A stretch of DNA of 64,000 nt from Progne subis subis (GCA_022316685.1 JAKJHU010000082.1:310001-374000), one strand, 5' to 3'. Positions 23,573 to 37,413 are shown, numbered from the stretch's first letter. Notes: generated from the sequence alone by a model not told the origin. Numbers and translations: made by a program.

Positions 23573-26500
23573 CTGGAAATAACGCAATGAGAGACCAATG
23601 AAAAAGCTGTGAAGATTAATTTAATATAGGCCAGGGTTCTGATTCACACTCTTTAGGCTATTTTACTAACCCAAATGGTCCTACCAGCCTCAATGCCAAA
23701 TCACTGAAACATTCTAAAATACTCACCATTGTAAACCAGCAAGAGTTTTCTAGATTAAATGAACTGCATAGAAAACCATAGACAATAATGTAAAGTTATC
23801 TTTCTCAGAAATGTTCATTATTTTCTGAAATTCATTAATGACATTTCTTCAGCTATTTCAAGATCTGCTGAGTCAAAACAAATTTTATGCATTTATCTTC
23901 CCTCCCTGACAGTAGGAAGGTATGTGGGGATGGTGCTGTAAAATGCAGCACAGGGGGGATGAATGCAGGACAGACTCCACAGTGTCCAGCAGCCAGCCGT
24001 GGATATCCCCAGTAAAGCTGGGAGGAGCGTCCATTCACAGGGGGGATTGACTCCAACCAGAAATCACTCCAGTGCTGGTTTCTGGTACATATTTGACGGT
24101 TGGAGCTCTGCATGTTCTTTAATGATAGACTGAGGTGGAAAACACCATGATGCCAAGATCTGATAAAATAGCACAGTCCTTCACAGCTCTGTGTTTGCTT
24201 ACAGCTTAGCAACTGCCAGGCATTATGAAAACCATGCAAGGAGTTACTCAGAACATTTACCTACTAGTAAAAGACAGCCTTTAGAAGGAAATACAATTCC
24301 AAGAGTAAAAAGCACAAACAATCCTCGTCTTCCTGTGGCTGCTTTGTCAAGTAGCAATATGGTGAAAAAAACTGTTATGCCATTAAAAATCCCCTGCTAA
24401 GATGTTCTGCCATCCTTCACGTACCAAGAAGAGATGAAGCATCCCAAATCTCTGCAGCAGCGCAAAAATTTTAAGCCAAAAGTGTATAGAATTGTTTAAT
24501 ACAGGCTTTTGAAAAAAGCTATTATAGTTATGATTTAGAAATATTCACCTTATTCTGTAACTGAATGTCTTGGATTCTTCTCCAAAATTTATTACTGCAA
24601 AATGAGGCTATTTTGAAGTGATATTTTCAATAACAAACCTAACACCTACACGTTCATAGTTTGAGCATGGAGACAAAGGGTATTTGTTTTACAAACTATA
24701 ATTCTGGATAATACAGGACATTGCATTTATGTAACCAGCACCAAGCTCAACAGGTTCTACTTTTTCTCCCATATTTGTATGGAGATTTATGGCTAAGTTT
24801 GGAATCTCATCCTGTTATTGTTTTAATCCTGCCCTGAGAAAAAACATTGGATTATGTGCTTGGGAGATTTGGCTGGAATAAATCATGCTTTTCCTTTCCT
24901 AATAAATACAGCCAGAGTCCCAGGCTGCTCAGCCGTGTACAGACTTGAAGCAATGCAAAGATCTCTCTGGAGGTGCTTCCAGAACAACCTTATCACTGGA
25001 TCAGTGCTCTTCCAAAATGTAGTGCCTGATGCCATTTTCTCTCAAACTGCTTCCAGAACAATGCAGGAACTGCTGCATGAAGCTCAGCTTTGGGCTGAGA
25101 CCCTGAGGCACCTCTTGCATATAAAAGTGTTTATTTTCACAAGTGATTTATGCAGTTGGCCCCATCTCCTCTCCCAGTCCTGCACATTTGGACTCCAAAC
25201 CTTGTGCCAGGATAAGCACACAGTGATGCTGCTCACTGAGCTGGACCAGACTGCTGGCTTAGCTGAAAACTAAGTAACATCCAGCCCAAGTTGTCCTTTG
25301 TGATCAGATCAACAACTCTGAGCCTCTTGCAATGCTACACCACCCAGGATAATAGAGAGACGACAGGATCCTAGCTGGAGCCGAGCCTTGAGTGCGATGC
25401 CCAGTCTCAGTTTCCCGTCTGCCACATGTGAGAATTAGCAATCCCATTATTTTCTATTTAATCTACATTTAGAGGGAAAGGAGACGGCACCAGAGCCATC
25501 TTTCCACTATATTTTAGGCTCCTTAACCTATGTTTATTTTAGTGTGATTTATTCTGATGTTTTTCTAGCAAAAATGGTGTCTTTTACACAGTCTATACTT
25601 TTTATTACTGTCAGATGACAAGGTGAAAGAATGCTTACTAAAATGCTTTGAGGCACAACACTAATAATTCCTTGACTTTAAAATGACTCAAGTATAATTT
25701 AATCATTTAAGCTGTCCACCTTGACTGTCCAAGGGAGTGCAAATCTCTGGGTTATTGAAAAGCAGACTTGAACCTTCCATCATATAAAAAATGAATTTTA
25801 ATTCACCCTCCTTAGCATCTGCCTTCTCCAGATTTCTAACAGACAAATGAAGAAATGAGCACAGAATTTATAAACTGCATCTTTAATTATACAGAGAGAG
25901 CCTTGCATTTTACATGGTGCAGAGCTGTCTGAGTGCTCAGTTCTGTATACTCTGCAATCACACAGCGCTTCACTGTACAAAAAAAAAATCAGGGTTTTCT
26001 TCCTTTTCAAAGGATTTTATCATCCAACCATTAGTTACAATAAGGCAATTTCTGGGAGAAAACTGATTTCCAGAAATAATTTAACCTGCTTTCTTAAGAG
26101 TTCTCTCTACATTAAGGACGGTAATATATACTAAATAGCAAAGTGCAGGCCAGGCTAAATGCAATTCTCATGTAAAGCACATTGTCACTTACAACCTTTT
26201 TATCAAAGTCCTGTTACAAGTTTCTACCATGTCTGCTCTATGAAGATACAGAAAACCTGGATGAAAAAAAAAAAAGTTCTTTAAGCAGTCAGAATTTTCC
26301 CTCTGTTTACACACACTCTTACACTCTTACCTGTTTTCTCAAGTGCTTTCCTTCACAGATGTGCTGAGCCAGAGCTAAGTTCAGCAGTGACGTCTGTCCA
26401 CTGCAGCCACCAAAATGGCCCTGGCAGACCTGAGAAATGCCTGTAATTCTCTTTTCTAATCCAGTGTCAGCAGGTGAGCCAATCAAGCCACACTCTGCAA

Positions 26501-28122
26501 ACTGAACCCCTTAGGATTTGCACAACCTTCCTCAACTAGGGACTTTTACACCAGCTGAAGGTACCTCCTTTCAGCCCCACACTTGAAATTATAATATTGT
26601 TGGATGTAGCTGATATTAGTGTTTGATTTCAAGGTAATAATTTTGTGATTTAGGTCTTTTCAGTAGTGATCTGCATTGAGTGACTGTGCCATTTGCAGTT
26701 CAGGTCTGTAACAACACAAAGCAATGTTCTTTTTTTGGCTGCCAATACAATTTCTTAGAGGAGGCAAAAGTATTTGACTTTAGCTACAACATATTTATTT
26801 TTATTAAAATTCTAGTATTTTATGAAATCAAGCCTTGCCCAGCCTCTCAGAATTAATGTCATTACCACAATTAAGATGCCTATTGGGGCAGATGGATTTT
26901 CATCTGATATTCTAGGCAGTTGGATAAAAACACAGAATTGAAGTCATGATTGGTTTTTGTGATCTTAACTAAGCAATTTTGGAGCTGAAAACATTCACAT
27001 TTTATGACAATGCTACTACTCACCTTTACCTCCCTTTCTCCATCTCCATTAATAACTGATAATTGCAACTGCCATCTATTTTTCCCTGGAAATTGCTTCT
27101 CCATTTTTAATAATTTAGTAACACTGGCTGAAATTTTTCATTTATAAAAAATATTTCCTAAAGGTTAGTGTATTGATCTTAACATATCTGCAGCACTGCT
27201 GAGTGGTTACCAGAGCAAAGGAGAGCCCTACATCGTAACACCCCAAAACAAAATCCACACATTTAAATGGAAAAAATTTTACAATTGCTACTGTAGCTCA
27301 GACAGAAGCCAGGCAAAGAGATGGAAAAGATGAGAACTGATGTCTACACCATCAGGGCTTCAGAGGAGGACTCTAAAGACAGGCTATTAAAACAGGAGAG
27401 ACATCTGATCTCGAAAGATAAGGGGATTATTGCATGGCCATTGCTTTGCAAGATACAGAATCCTAAAGTCTGAAAAAAGTACAGCAGAATCTTCAAGTAT
27501 TTAACCTGCCTTTCAAAATTGACTTCTGCATTTTGCACAAAGTTATCAAAAAGCACAAAAAGGGAGGAAAAGTTAGGAAATATTTCTCCACCAGGTCAGC
27601 TCTTATCTGAAGTTCATGTTTCTTAAATATTTTTGCTCAAATGATTGCCCAGATTATTCTTTTGCTTTTTGTTTGTCCTCTGGCATAGCACTGAGCAGCA
27701 GAACAGAAAGCTGAGACAGGAGGACCAAAACACAACAGGGAGATTCAATTCCCTTCAAGTCCTATGGTCTTCCTGTGATGGCAAATCTACACTGGGAATA
27801 TCACTACACTGTCACACTAGTATTTGTAGCAGAGGAAAGAAAGAAGGAGGAAGAGGTGGAATGAGGAAGAAGGAAAAATCAAGAAGTGAATAGGATCAGG
27901 AGAGAGGAAGAAAAGGCAGGGAGATAGTATAAAATAGGGTGAAAGCAAATGGAAAAGAAAAATGGAGCAGCTGTCAAATATCACCACTCTCTCTATTTTC
28001 ATTGCTGCAATCCAAAGTGAGCCAGCTGAGCTAATTCCAAGTGCTGCATGCTTATTGGTCACAAGGAACTGGTGCCTTGTCTGCAAAACCATTATTATGT
28101 CAACTGAAATCCATACTCATAC
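23573..28122 (-). other. CLSTN2: CLSTN2 intron, 4550 bp
   Basis: This intron lies between the exons at 28123-28308 and 23324-23572. It is AT-rich. A plus-strand open frame of 139 codons (24854-25273) has no recognisable family. A purine-rich tract lies at 27825-27962, about 160-300 bp downstream of the GTATGA donor. I recognise no transposon here. Confidence 0.85.
27825..27962 (+). repeat. Purine-rich (GA-rich) tract
   Basis: About 140 bp are nearly all A and G on the plus strand (AAGAAGGAGGAAGAGG and similar), so the CLSTN2 RNA is pyrimidine-rich here. It starts about 160 bp after the splice donor of the 28123-28308 exon. It is simple low-complexity sequence without a clear unit. Confidence 0.7.
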
Positions 28123-28308
28123 CACATAATTTCTGCAGAGATTTTTCAGAGTAGGTTTCACGATCACAGCCCTTTCCGATATAATTGGTCTGCAGTTCAG
28201 TGGTGGTGTGGATTGAGGACACTGGCCCATCACACGTTTCTAGGTGGATGCTGGGAAACAAGGGTATGCTGCCGGAGCCAGGCCTGTATTCAATCCGTTT
28301 GTTCCAGT
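28123..28308 (-). CDS. CLSTN2: CLSTN2 coding exon: linker after cadherin repeat 2 (fourth in window)
   Basis: This 186-base exon encodes about residues 262-324 by human numbering. It starts DWNKRIEYRPGSGS, continues through LFPSIHLETCDGPVSS and ends YSEKSLQKLCG with one base of the split Gly codon. It links the second cadherin repeat to the LNS-like domain and carries three cysteines (in ETC, KGC and KLC). Two bases complete a split Asp codon, then 61 full codons, then one base. The acceptor CAG at 28309-28311 has a T-rich tract before it, and the donor is GTATGA at 28117-28122. The match to CLSTN2 is almost continuous. Confidence 0.96.
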
Positions 28309-29070
28309 CTGGAAAAAACAAACAAATCAAAAGCAACAAGATCCAATGGTGAGTAAAAAAGGGAAGGGAGCTATGTAATTTCAAATGATATATTGTTCTC
28401 AAAGGTCACTGTCTAAGGCAAAAATAAGCATTTCTAACCTTGGCATCAATAAGCTACTGTCCTAAAAAAATTGGATTTTGGTCCTGTTTCTCTAAGAGTG
28501 TCAGGCTCACTTAAGTAACATGATGCTGATTGAGTCACACAAGCAGGGGCTACACACATTTCCTGACAAGAAGTGCTAATTGGTGTCAGTCTGGAGCTGC
28601 AGTGCCCACATTCCCGTGACAGACTACAAGCCAACTTTGCAGGGAGGAGGTATCTGCTTGCACCCAATCTGGTCAATTTTCACAGAACAAAATACCTCCA
28701 AGGACCTGGCTACACACGTCAGTCTAATATAACACCTCTGTAGTGCCACTTCTTGTCTTTGAACATCTTCCTAATTTTGTGAAGCACTAATGACAGGAAA
28801 TTCCAGCTGAAAGGATGACACGCTTCCAGCCAGATTTGATGAATCCATGCTTATGCAGATGCCTCACAGCCCACAACATTTTAACAATTGCCTGCCTCAG
28901 GCAGCCACCTGTTTGTGCCGCACATGCCCCCTCCCGTGCTGCTCAACTGAAGCATTTAATGTCTGAAATCCAATTAATTATGGTGTTTGCAACAAGCTTC
29001 AGAGAAAACCCAAACAAGCAGCAGTAATTGCAAACATGTATTTTAGCTGTCTTTATGGCTCATATTCTCA

Positions 29071-29530
29071 TCGAGTCACAGAATGGCTGGAGTTAAAAGG
29101 GCTCCTCAAAGATCACTTAGTCCACCCCTCCTGCCGTGGGCAGAGATACCTGCCACTAAACTAGGTTTCTCAAAGTCCCATCCAACCTGCTCAGACAGCT
29201 TGCGGGATAGGGCAGCCACAGTTTCCCTGGGCAACCTGTGCCATGACTTAGTATCCTTATAGGAAAACAAAATTCTTTTTCTTATCCAATCTAAATCCAA
29301 CTTAAAGGTGTTCCCTCTTGTTGCTACAAACCTAAGTAAAATCTTTCTATCCATCTTTCTTTGTAAGTCCCCTTCAAGCACTGAAAGACCTCAGCAAGAT
29401 CTCTGTGGAGCCTTCTCCACAGTGAAAAACCCCAACTCTCAGTCTATCCTTAAAGGAGAGGTGCTCCAGCCTTCTGGCCATTATCATGGTTCTTGCCCTC
29501 ATTGCTGTAACAAGTTTAAATCTTTCTAGG
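29071..29530 (-). mobile_element. CR1 LINE 3' fragment, minus strand
   Basis: The plus strand begins with CACAGAATGGCTGGAGTT, the reverse complement of a typical CR1 3' end. It continues through phrases familiar from avian CR1, such as CCATCCAACCTGCTCAGACA and CACAGTTTCCCTGGGCAACC. About 460 bp remain, a 5'-truncated copy with many substitutions. It is in the same orientation as CLSTN2. Confidence 0.85.
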
Positions 29531-31391
29531 TGACAAAAGACTTCATAAATGGAAAAGTTCTAGGTCCTGGCAGACAATCAAATCCCTGAAAGCAAATGGA
29601 CAGAGATTCATTCTAAACATCAGTGGAAGGAAAACTAATAGTGGATACAAATATGTATGTGCATTTAGTAGGTGAAGGAGTTTGTGTTTTTCAACAGATT
29701 TCATTTCAGAAAGCTTGAAAAATGGTGCTCTCTCCCCTGGTCTTAAACTGCATCAAACATTTACAAGAAAGTCTGAACGTCCATGCAAAGGCTTTGAAGT
29801 GTGAGGCAGTCATTAGTCGAGAGTCGAGGCAAAGATGCTACAGCCACTGGTCTGCATTTCAGAATTCTCAGATCTTCTTCCTGACATAACCCAATTGGTT
29901 TCATGCAGCATTTTGTTAACAAGAGGAAGATGAGACTTCCTGGAACATGCTGAAAGCATGTTTAATATCTGTTTTTACCAAAATCTTTAAGACTTCTACA
30001 TGATCACTAAGACAACCCTGACTGCAGACATATAACTGAGTTGCTATTTCAGTTGTAATTTTCAGGTAATTCACTCCATTTGTTCCATATTCAGTTAGAT
30101 TTGTTCTACAGTATTGCATAATTTCTCTGCCATTGTCCATTTAAACAGTTCCATTAGAATTTCAAGTACCATATACGGGACATCGTTACAATAATAGGTT
30201 TCTGTTCCCTCTCCATTGCAGAAATTTGAGGTTAACACTTTTCCAATTGAACAAGAGCACCAAATTCTTTCAGATACTTCAGGTAAAAGTAAAATAATTT
30301 GCTGGTTTTATACAAACAAATAATATATGAAGTACTGATTTTTATAATCTCTTATTCACCAGTTCAGGCATTGTATTCCTCTACCCAAAAAGGAAACTAA
30401 GTCTTATATAAATCTGAAACCTTTCTGACTATTTCAGCCACTTTCTGTCACATTTTCATTTCTCAGCTATACCAAATGAACCAGTACACATATAAAATAT
30501 CCATTAGTGGATGTGAGATGTGACTGAATTATGAACTGCAAGGTACCTGCAGCTGCACACTCACCTCTAGCTATACAAGGAGTGTCCTTATAAAACCCAC
30601 ACCATATAAAATGCCACCACTCTGAATGAAGAATGATGGGAGCTCTCTGTTTCTGCCACAAGAACTGGAAAAGGTGTTTTGTTGCACGGTATTACCTTTC
30701 AGCTTGGCAGAAGTGAGAATTTGTACCCAGAGATCATAAACCCTGTACCTCCTAAATCACTTGCATTTATCTCAGCTCTAAATTGTAAAACATCAACTAG
30801 ACTTGAGCCAGTGTCCTTGTACCTTGATCCACTGCATCACCACAGATCAATCCTCATCCTAAACTGCACCAGCATTCCTTTCACTGACTTAGTGCAGATT
30901 AAGGAATCCCACCAAGTCCCTCTCCATGCCAAAGGCATTTCCAGGCAGGCGTGAGGCAATACTGGAGCAGGTTACAACCCTGTGATGGCAGAACCATCCC
31001 TAAAAGCAGCAACAGCTCTGATAAAAAGCAACTAGGCTTATTTCTAAAGAACCTGTCCCCAAGGACTTCAGCTCCCAGAGGTGTGAAGCTGAGGCCAGCA
31101 CCCTCTGCATCTCATCACCAGAGCAGACAGCAATGCTGGGAAGTGCAGAGTTGGAACAAGCAACAATAAATGGTAGCAACAGTACAAAATAATTATTGTG
31201 TGAGTAATCCAAGTCCTTAATTTAATTTTGAATGGGGTGAATATAATTATTTTGCCTCCCAGAACAATATCCCACATTGGACTTAATCAAAAGATCAGCA
31301 CCTTCCCTTCAGAAATGTGGTGGCACTTTTTGGTGCCACTGGAGTGATTCAGAGGAAAAGTCTTATGTAACCTGAGTCTGCAAAAGCCCCT

Positions 31392-31422
31392 AAATTTAGG
31401 TATTTTCTAAATACCTAAATTT
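31392..31422. repeat. 12-bp perfect inverted repeat
   Basis: AAATTTAGGTAT at 31392-31403 is followed, after the 7-base spacer TTTCTAA, by its exact reverse complement at 31411-31422. The arms are AT-rich, so chance is more likely here than for the hairpin at 15107. Confidence 0.75.
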
Positions 31423-32632
31423 TAGATATGTTCAGATACATAATCCCACCTGAACTGGCAAAATGCACTTAGATTAGCTAAACCAAACCAAGACAGCTCC
31501 TCCTTTGGCACATACCTGGCACAAGTCCTGCTGTAACACCACCTTATACTGCAAACTTAGGAACATAAACGGTGTAAGGGTAGAAGACTAATCCCAGGGA
31601 GAAAGTCTGAAGAAAAACTAGCACTGTTTAGTCTTGCAGCCTCTGGTTGGATTTTGTAATTCAACAGGCTTTTGCTTGCCACTTGTGGCATAAAGCTGCT
31701 CCAGACAATGCAAGACAGCCCCGGCTGGGTTATCCCTACAATACAGCCTTGGAGTGTAAATATCACCATGTCAAGCTCATAGTTCAGATTTCATCAATTA
31801 TAAAGCAGCTATGAAAACATGGATCTTGATCACTGAGATACTAAATCTATCCCAAGATCAAAATGGATCAAACTTCAGTGACAGTTTGAGCCTTTAAAAG
31901 AAAATCCCAATGCACTAAACAAATTTTCCTTTTAACAGATGTTGTAAAGACTTTCCTTGATCTCTAAACTTAAGGTTTTCTGTACGGTCTTTGTGATCCA
32001 TGTTTTATATTTCAATTAACTTCTAATGCTAGATTACACTAAGAAGTATTTAATCTGATTTTTTTTTCCTTGAAGGAGATCATGCAGAGGAGGTATGATG
32101 TGATTCATGTCTCCTACATGTGTGGCCATAAACTTTGGTTCCATTTCACACTGTTAAAAATGATGGTGATGTAATTAAAGATAATTGTGACACAATGAAA
32201 TGCAGAACTTTTCTCCCACTGCACTAAAGATGTGCATCTTGGCAGCTAAATGTAAGATAAAATTTATGTGCTGCCGTTAATGAGACTCTGCAGCATCCCT
32301 ATGTAATTGCTGGAACTGAAGGTTCCCAGAGCAGTATAATTGGTATCTCTTCTGTTTCCTCTGCAGCATCCTTACATCTGTGCTGTTTATGTAGACTAGA
32401 GACTTGTATAAAGGTTACTCTGGTGCCTATTTTATGTGAAACAAGATGAGTGACTTGTTAAGGAAATGATAATCAGGTCTGACTCAGTTAAAGGGTTTCC
32501 ACAGCAAAGAGAAAACTCTAATGTCCAAAGCTCTGCTGGTTTGCTAAGAGATTTGGGTGCACATCTCAAAGCATAAACAAACATTCATATACACCTTTTC
32601 TTTGTGTAGCATGTTGGTAGTTTTAAAAAGAC

Positions 32633-32656
32633 AAAAAAAAAAAAAAAAAAAAAAAA
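32633..32656. repeat. 24-base poly-A run
   Basis: An uninterrupted A run in the intron. No retroposed body is recognised upstream of it. Confidence 0.9.
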
Positions 32657-32899
32657 GAGACAGAAATTTGTGCTTAGTACAGGACAGTGGAAAGGCTGCT
32701 GCTGCAGGGCCTGGTGAACCCAATAGAGTAACTGTTGTGCCTGGCCTACTGACAATGAATATTCCATCAAGTGATAAAGTTCCCAGATCTAGTGGTGCTT
32801 AATTAGTGAAATAAACATATAAGAATCTAAAATCCACAAAACAGCACAGGTTAAGCTATTATTTGTTGCGAGATTGCATTTGAATAACGTATTTCTCAC

Positions 32900-33310
32900 A
32901 GTGTCAGAGCCCCAAGGGCACTAACAAGCCCTAATGAACCTTCACAAGCTTCACCTGGGCCTCCATTTGCACCCCACTCCCCCATGGGCATGGAGCTCTG
33001 TTTAAGCTCAGCCCCATCAGGCTGGGCTGAAGGTGTTGGTCTGGCTCAGCCATAGCATCTCTGAATGCAGGACCCAGCGCAGGGTTGCTGCTCTGGCTTG
33101 ACAGATCCTCAGCACTGTGGACCTGCTCAATGACCTGATCCCAACCCTCATCCATGGTTCCCCCTCCTGGGACCTGCCTCCTCCCCAGGAGGGGGGGTCT
33201 AGCATCTTGGCTGAGCCTGGACCCCTTCTCTGGGTCTGCCCTGCTTCCCCCAGCAAGGTCAGGGCTTGGCCCTGGGTGATAAATACATCACCCCACCCTG
33301 CCAGCTCTGC
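32900..33310. other. GC-rich block of unknown origin
   Basis: About 400 bp are clearly richer in G and C than the surrounding intron, with several short open frames on both strands and a CCTCCCCAGGAGGGGGGG inverted stretch near 33180. I do not recognise the sequence as CLSTN2, CR1 or one of the LTR families in the window. It may be an old LTR or other repeat. No function is claimed. Confidence 0.4.
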
Positions 33311-35441
33311 TATTACAATTGGCTCTCTTCTTGCTTTCCTTTAGGAAATAACTTTCTTCTTGCCAGGTTTAGGTTGGTCACAGGCTTCTAATGTCTCTGC
33401 TGGAGAGTCTGCAAAGTGTTTCTCAGGTTCTAAAGACAGACTCTGAAGCACTGCATAGAGATGTCACCCAAATCAATGAATTGAGTGTCCTATCTCATGT
33501 GGAAAGTCTTCAGTTTTTCAGGCCAAGGTCTTTTACACACAGAGAAAAAAAAACATAAGGAAAAGCTTCAAAACTAACTGGATAACCCATAGTGCTTTAA
33601 CTTTTGGTCAGAGGAAACGTTAATGGAACGATGCTGTCAGCTGCATCTCAGAGATAAGAAAATTCTCAATGAAATTATAATTGCCCCAGTAAACCTCAGT
33701 AGGATCCTGCAGTGAAAATTCAAAAGAGAAAAGACTATTTTTGTAGTTGCAAATGCAGAAACATGAACAAAGGAATTATCTTCCACAGAGTTATATGGAA
33801 ATAAAAATCTAGTTGAATAGGTCTAAAATGACTGGGGGTTTTGTATCACTTAAGATAGAAAAGACTGGCTTCAGTATTTCAGTCATTACAGATAAGCAGA
33901 ACAGCCTGCAGAGAGGGCAGTAATGGGTTACTCTGTAAACGTGAACTACGTGGTACACAGGGAACTGATTGATAATGATCCCTGTGAGTCTGGTGTAGGA
34001 GTGTTATTTGATATTGCCATTTGCAGTCCTGCCACAAGACCAGGACTGTGTTAGTTACTGCTGCCAGTGAAGGGAAAGGAAGGCAGTACCACACTAGGAA
34101 GTCAATCTAGAAAGAGGATATCCTAAGATAAGATGACCTTGAGAACTGATGTTACAGAAATAGTGCTTTGTAGTGATACAAAGTGCTCAGGAACTGCAGC
34201 AAACTGCTGAGAAGCCACTGAAAAATGACAAATGGAAAAAGAACTGATTCCATTAAGACAAAAACAGCATTTCCGCAGTCCACCAGTCTGATAAGGCCAG
34301 GCAAAAGCAAGGCAGTCTTAGAATATATAAAGCACTGTTTTCAGTAAGAGACCATGGTAAAAAGAAACATGAAAGGACCTGGACTGCTCAGGGAACATTC
34401 AGCTGTAAGGCAGACACAGAAATTACCAAAGAGAGCATATCTTAAAAATTAGATTGGAACAGGTATTGTTGCTTTCTCTGAATATGTCTGGTAGTCAAAG
34501 CAAAGTAAAAACAATGTAGATACAAGTAAAAAAACAAGGATGAACATATATAAATTTTAAGCACAACACTTGGTAGTACTCAGGAGATCAGTTAATTTTC
34601 AAATGTCTGGAGTGGTGATTTAGAATGGGTATTTTACTAAAATGGTGCCATTCAAGTTAACAGCTGAATGTAAGTATTTCATCCTGATTACCCTGGTTGA
34701 AGGATGTGTGCATGCACAGCAGTGCCAAGCCTAGACTGGCATAAAGACTCCCTGCTTCCCAATAAATCTCATTTATAAAAATATGGGTGAATATCTTTAC
34801 AGCTGAGACAACACAAGGATGGTGTTTTGAGCTGCTAGGTGTGTGAACAACAGTAATACAAATTTATTTATGTACAGTGCAGAAAATACTTGGCCATTTA
34901 AAATTGTTCTGGAAGACTGAGAATATTATCCTCATCAGCAAGGTTTCTGCACTTGAACAGCCTCCTCCAAATAATCAATTGTCTTAGCAATAATTTTCCT
35001 CCTTGTTAAAAGCATTGGCATTATGAAAGCCAATATGGTTTTGGTTTTCCTCAGTAATTGGATCTTACTAGAAAGCCCCCATGAAAACCACCCTGAAGTC
35101 ATGCAGCAGCTACTGCAAACAGCATCTTTGAGGAATGTTGACTTCAGAAGTGATGTGAGATCACTCTGCTATCGAAATGGAAGGTCCTGCCCTCCTCTGT
35201 ACAAAAGGAGGATTTTATTTCAGCAGGAAGAGCAAGCTGATCTGACTGCACATGGCCCCCTATTAGCCCTTAAAGATGTGGTAGGAATGTGTATTTAGCT
35301 GGTAACAAGAGACCAGGTAACCTTAGTGAGCCCAACATGCCTTAGAAAAAAAATTATATGCACTATCTTTGATACATTAACCACCTTAATTAAATATTTT
35401 ATAATCTATTAGGTGAATAAGAAAAGAAAAACTTTTATTTT

Positions 35442-36171
35442 TGTCTTGGTTTTGAAAGACAGTTTGCCACGGAAAGCTGGAGCCTCCTTTGGAATGGAGA
35501 ATGTTCCCTCCAAATTATTATAATTTTGCAACTAGGGGCTTTCAGGCAAAGATATGGGAATAGGAGTAACAGTTCTCTACTAGGAATATTAAAAAAAAAA
35601 AAAGGAAACTACAAGTGTAGTAGTACAAAACCAAGCAAGGTAGCAAACAAAAATCCTGGAAAATCCTGACAGAGTCAGGGATACGACGTGGCACCCTGTT
35701 GGTCAGGGTGTTGGAAGCAGTCCAAATAAATCCTCCTGGAGTAACAGATGTGGGATGTGGTTCTCTGGAGTAGAGATGGTCCTGTAGAAAGTTCAGTGGT
35801 GATGAGTCTGGTCTTCATCCAGAATCCAGTGGAAAAACAGGATACCTTGTGTCCTTCAGTCTCAGTTTTTATCTAGCTAGAACAGTCGTCTCCTCCCCAC
35901 TGTGTGCAGCATCTCCCAATGGGATGATGGAATGTGTCATGTCATTGGTGGGCCCTAATGGCCCATTATCAGAAGATGTCCCCTGGAGAATGGAGGGGTG
36001 GTGAAAGAGATAAGAAACACTGCCCCACCTGGATTTAATGGCTGGGCCATTATCAGAAGGTATCCTCCTCCTTCCCCCTGAAGTTACAAGAGAAGGATAA
36101 AACATCTCCCAAAAAACGGCTTTCAACAGATGAAATAAAATACACATTTTTAGGTTACATAATCCAATACA
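35442..36171 (-). repeat. Solo LTR with 5-bp target-site duplication, minus strand
   Basis: On the minus strand the element runs from TGTATTGGATTATG to AAACCAAGACA. It matches 36829-37573 along its length in reverse orientation and, more weakly, 20909-21660. A perfect 5-bp duplication ATTTT flanks it at 35437-35441 and 36172-36176, although a T-rich duplication is easier to match by chance. A 5-bp duplication is usual for class III (ERVL-like) and some class I elements. No internal retroviral genes are left, so it is a solo LTR. It is in the same orientation as CLSTN2. Confidence 0.85.
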
Positions 36172-36828
36172 ATTTTAAAACTACTTTTAAGCCAATACCA
36201 TGTAAAAGTAATTGAATTTTTCAGTACGATCTCTTTTAAGGTGAACTTTTAAAGAACTTCTACCTTCTTTTTCTTGGGTAGTTGAGTGTGGATGCATATG
36301 GGTTCACAGACCTTGGAAGATAAATGCAAGAAATCTTTTCAGATTGGTAAAACACTTGAGGTTAGATGCTGTGAAGTCCTGTTTTCTATTCAGTGTCCAG
36401 TCTATTCAACTGCAGGTTAGTCACCATTGCCTATGGAACGCCATATGAAATTTGGCATGGAAGAAGTCTCCTTTCATGAGGGGAAACAATGGGACTTTTG
36501 GACTGTTGTCTTTGCTCCAGACACATCTCCCCAGAATGCACAGCAGGCCTTCTCCTTTGTGAGCTCTTACACTTTCCCAGGGTATTCAGTTTGTTGTTTA
36601 GAGAAGTTTATTTCTTCTAATAACTATTTTCTGTCTGAAATCAATTGCATTTCAGAGAGCAACCTCACTTTTGGTTTAATTGTCAGTAATTCAGCAGACC
36701 TCTGAGAGTCTCAAAAACACATTTTTTTCAAGTTTTTGAGTCCATGATTCTGCTTTTTTTTTTTTTTTGTTAGGCTAAATGGTTTTTCTCCGCACACAGT
36801 ACATTGCTCACCAGAAAGCTTGGTATAA
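36172..36828. other. 657-bp spacer between inverted LTRs
   Basis: The spacer separates the two oppositely oriented LTRs. It is AT-rich and has an unassigned open frame (36427-36705). I see no retroviral gag, pol or env motif. It looks like ordinary intron, which favours two separate insertions. Confidence 0.5.
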
Positions 36829-37376
36829 TGTATTGGATTATGTAACCTAAAAATGTGTATTCTGTTTCATCTGTTGAAAACTGTTCTTTGGGAGATGTTT
36901 TATCCTTCTCTCACCCTTCCAGGGGAGAGGGGGGCAGATGCCTTCTGATAATGGCCCAGCCATTAAACCCACGTGGGGCAGTGTTTCTTATCTCTTTCAC
37001 CACCCCTCCATCCTTCAGTGGGACATCTTCTGATGATGGGCCATTAGGGCCCACCAACGACAGGACACATTCCATCATCCCATTGGGAGATGCTCCACAC
37101 AGTGGGGGAGGAGACAACTGTTCCTAGCTAGATAAAAACTGGGACTGAAGAGCATAAGGTATCCAGTTTTTCCTGTGGATTCCCAGAGGAAGGCTGGACC
37201 CATCTCATCACCACTGGACTTTCTACAGGACCATCTCTACTCCACAGAACCACATCTGTTACTCCAGGAGGACTTATTTAAACTGCTTCCAACACCCTGA
37301 CCAACAGGGTGCCACGTCGTACCCCTGACCCTGTCAGGCTTTTTCCAGGATTTTTGCTTCATTGCTTGTTTTTTTG

Positions 37377-37413
<37 letters not shown>

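Noticed and set aside
24854..25273. 139-codon plus-strand frame in a CLSTN2 intron
   Set aside because: Longest frame outside repeats, but the composition is ordinary, no motif or signal peptide is seen, and the strand is opposite to CLSTN2. Chance is the likely reason.
31319..31338. Small stem-loop GTGGCAC/GTGCCAC
   Set aside because: A 7-bp stem is within chance expectation for this length of DNA.
36427..36705. 92-codon frame in the spacer between the inverted LTRs
   Set aside because: No retroviral or host motif is visible and the length is within chance for AT-rich DNA.
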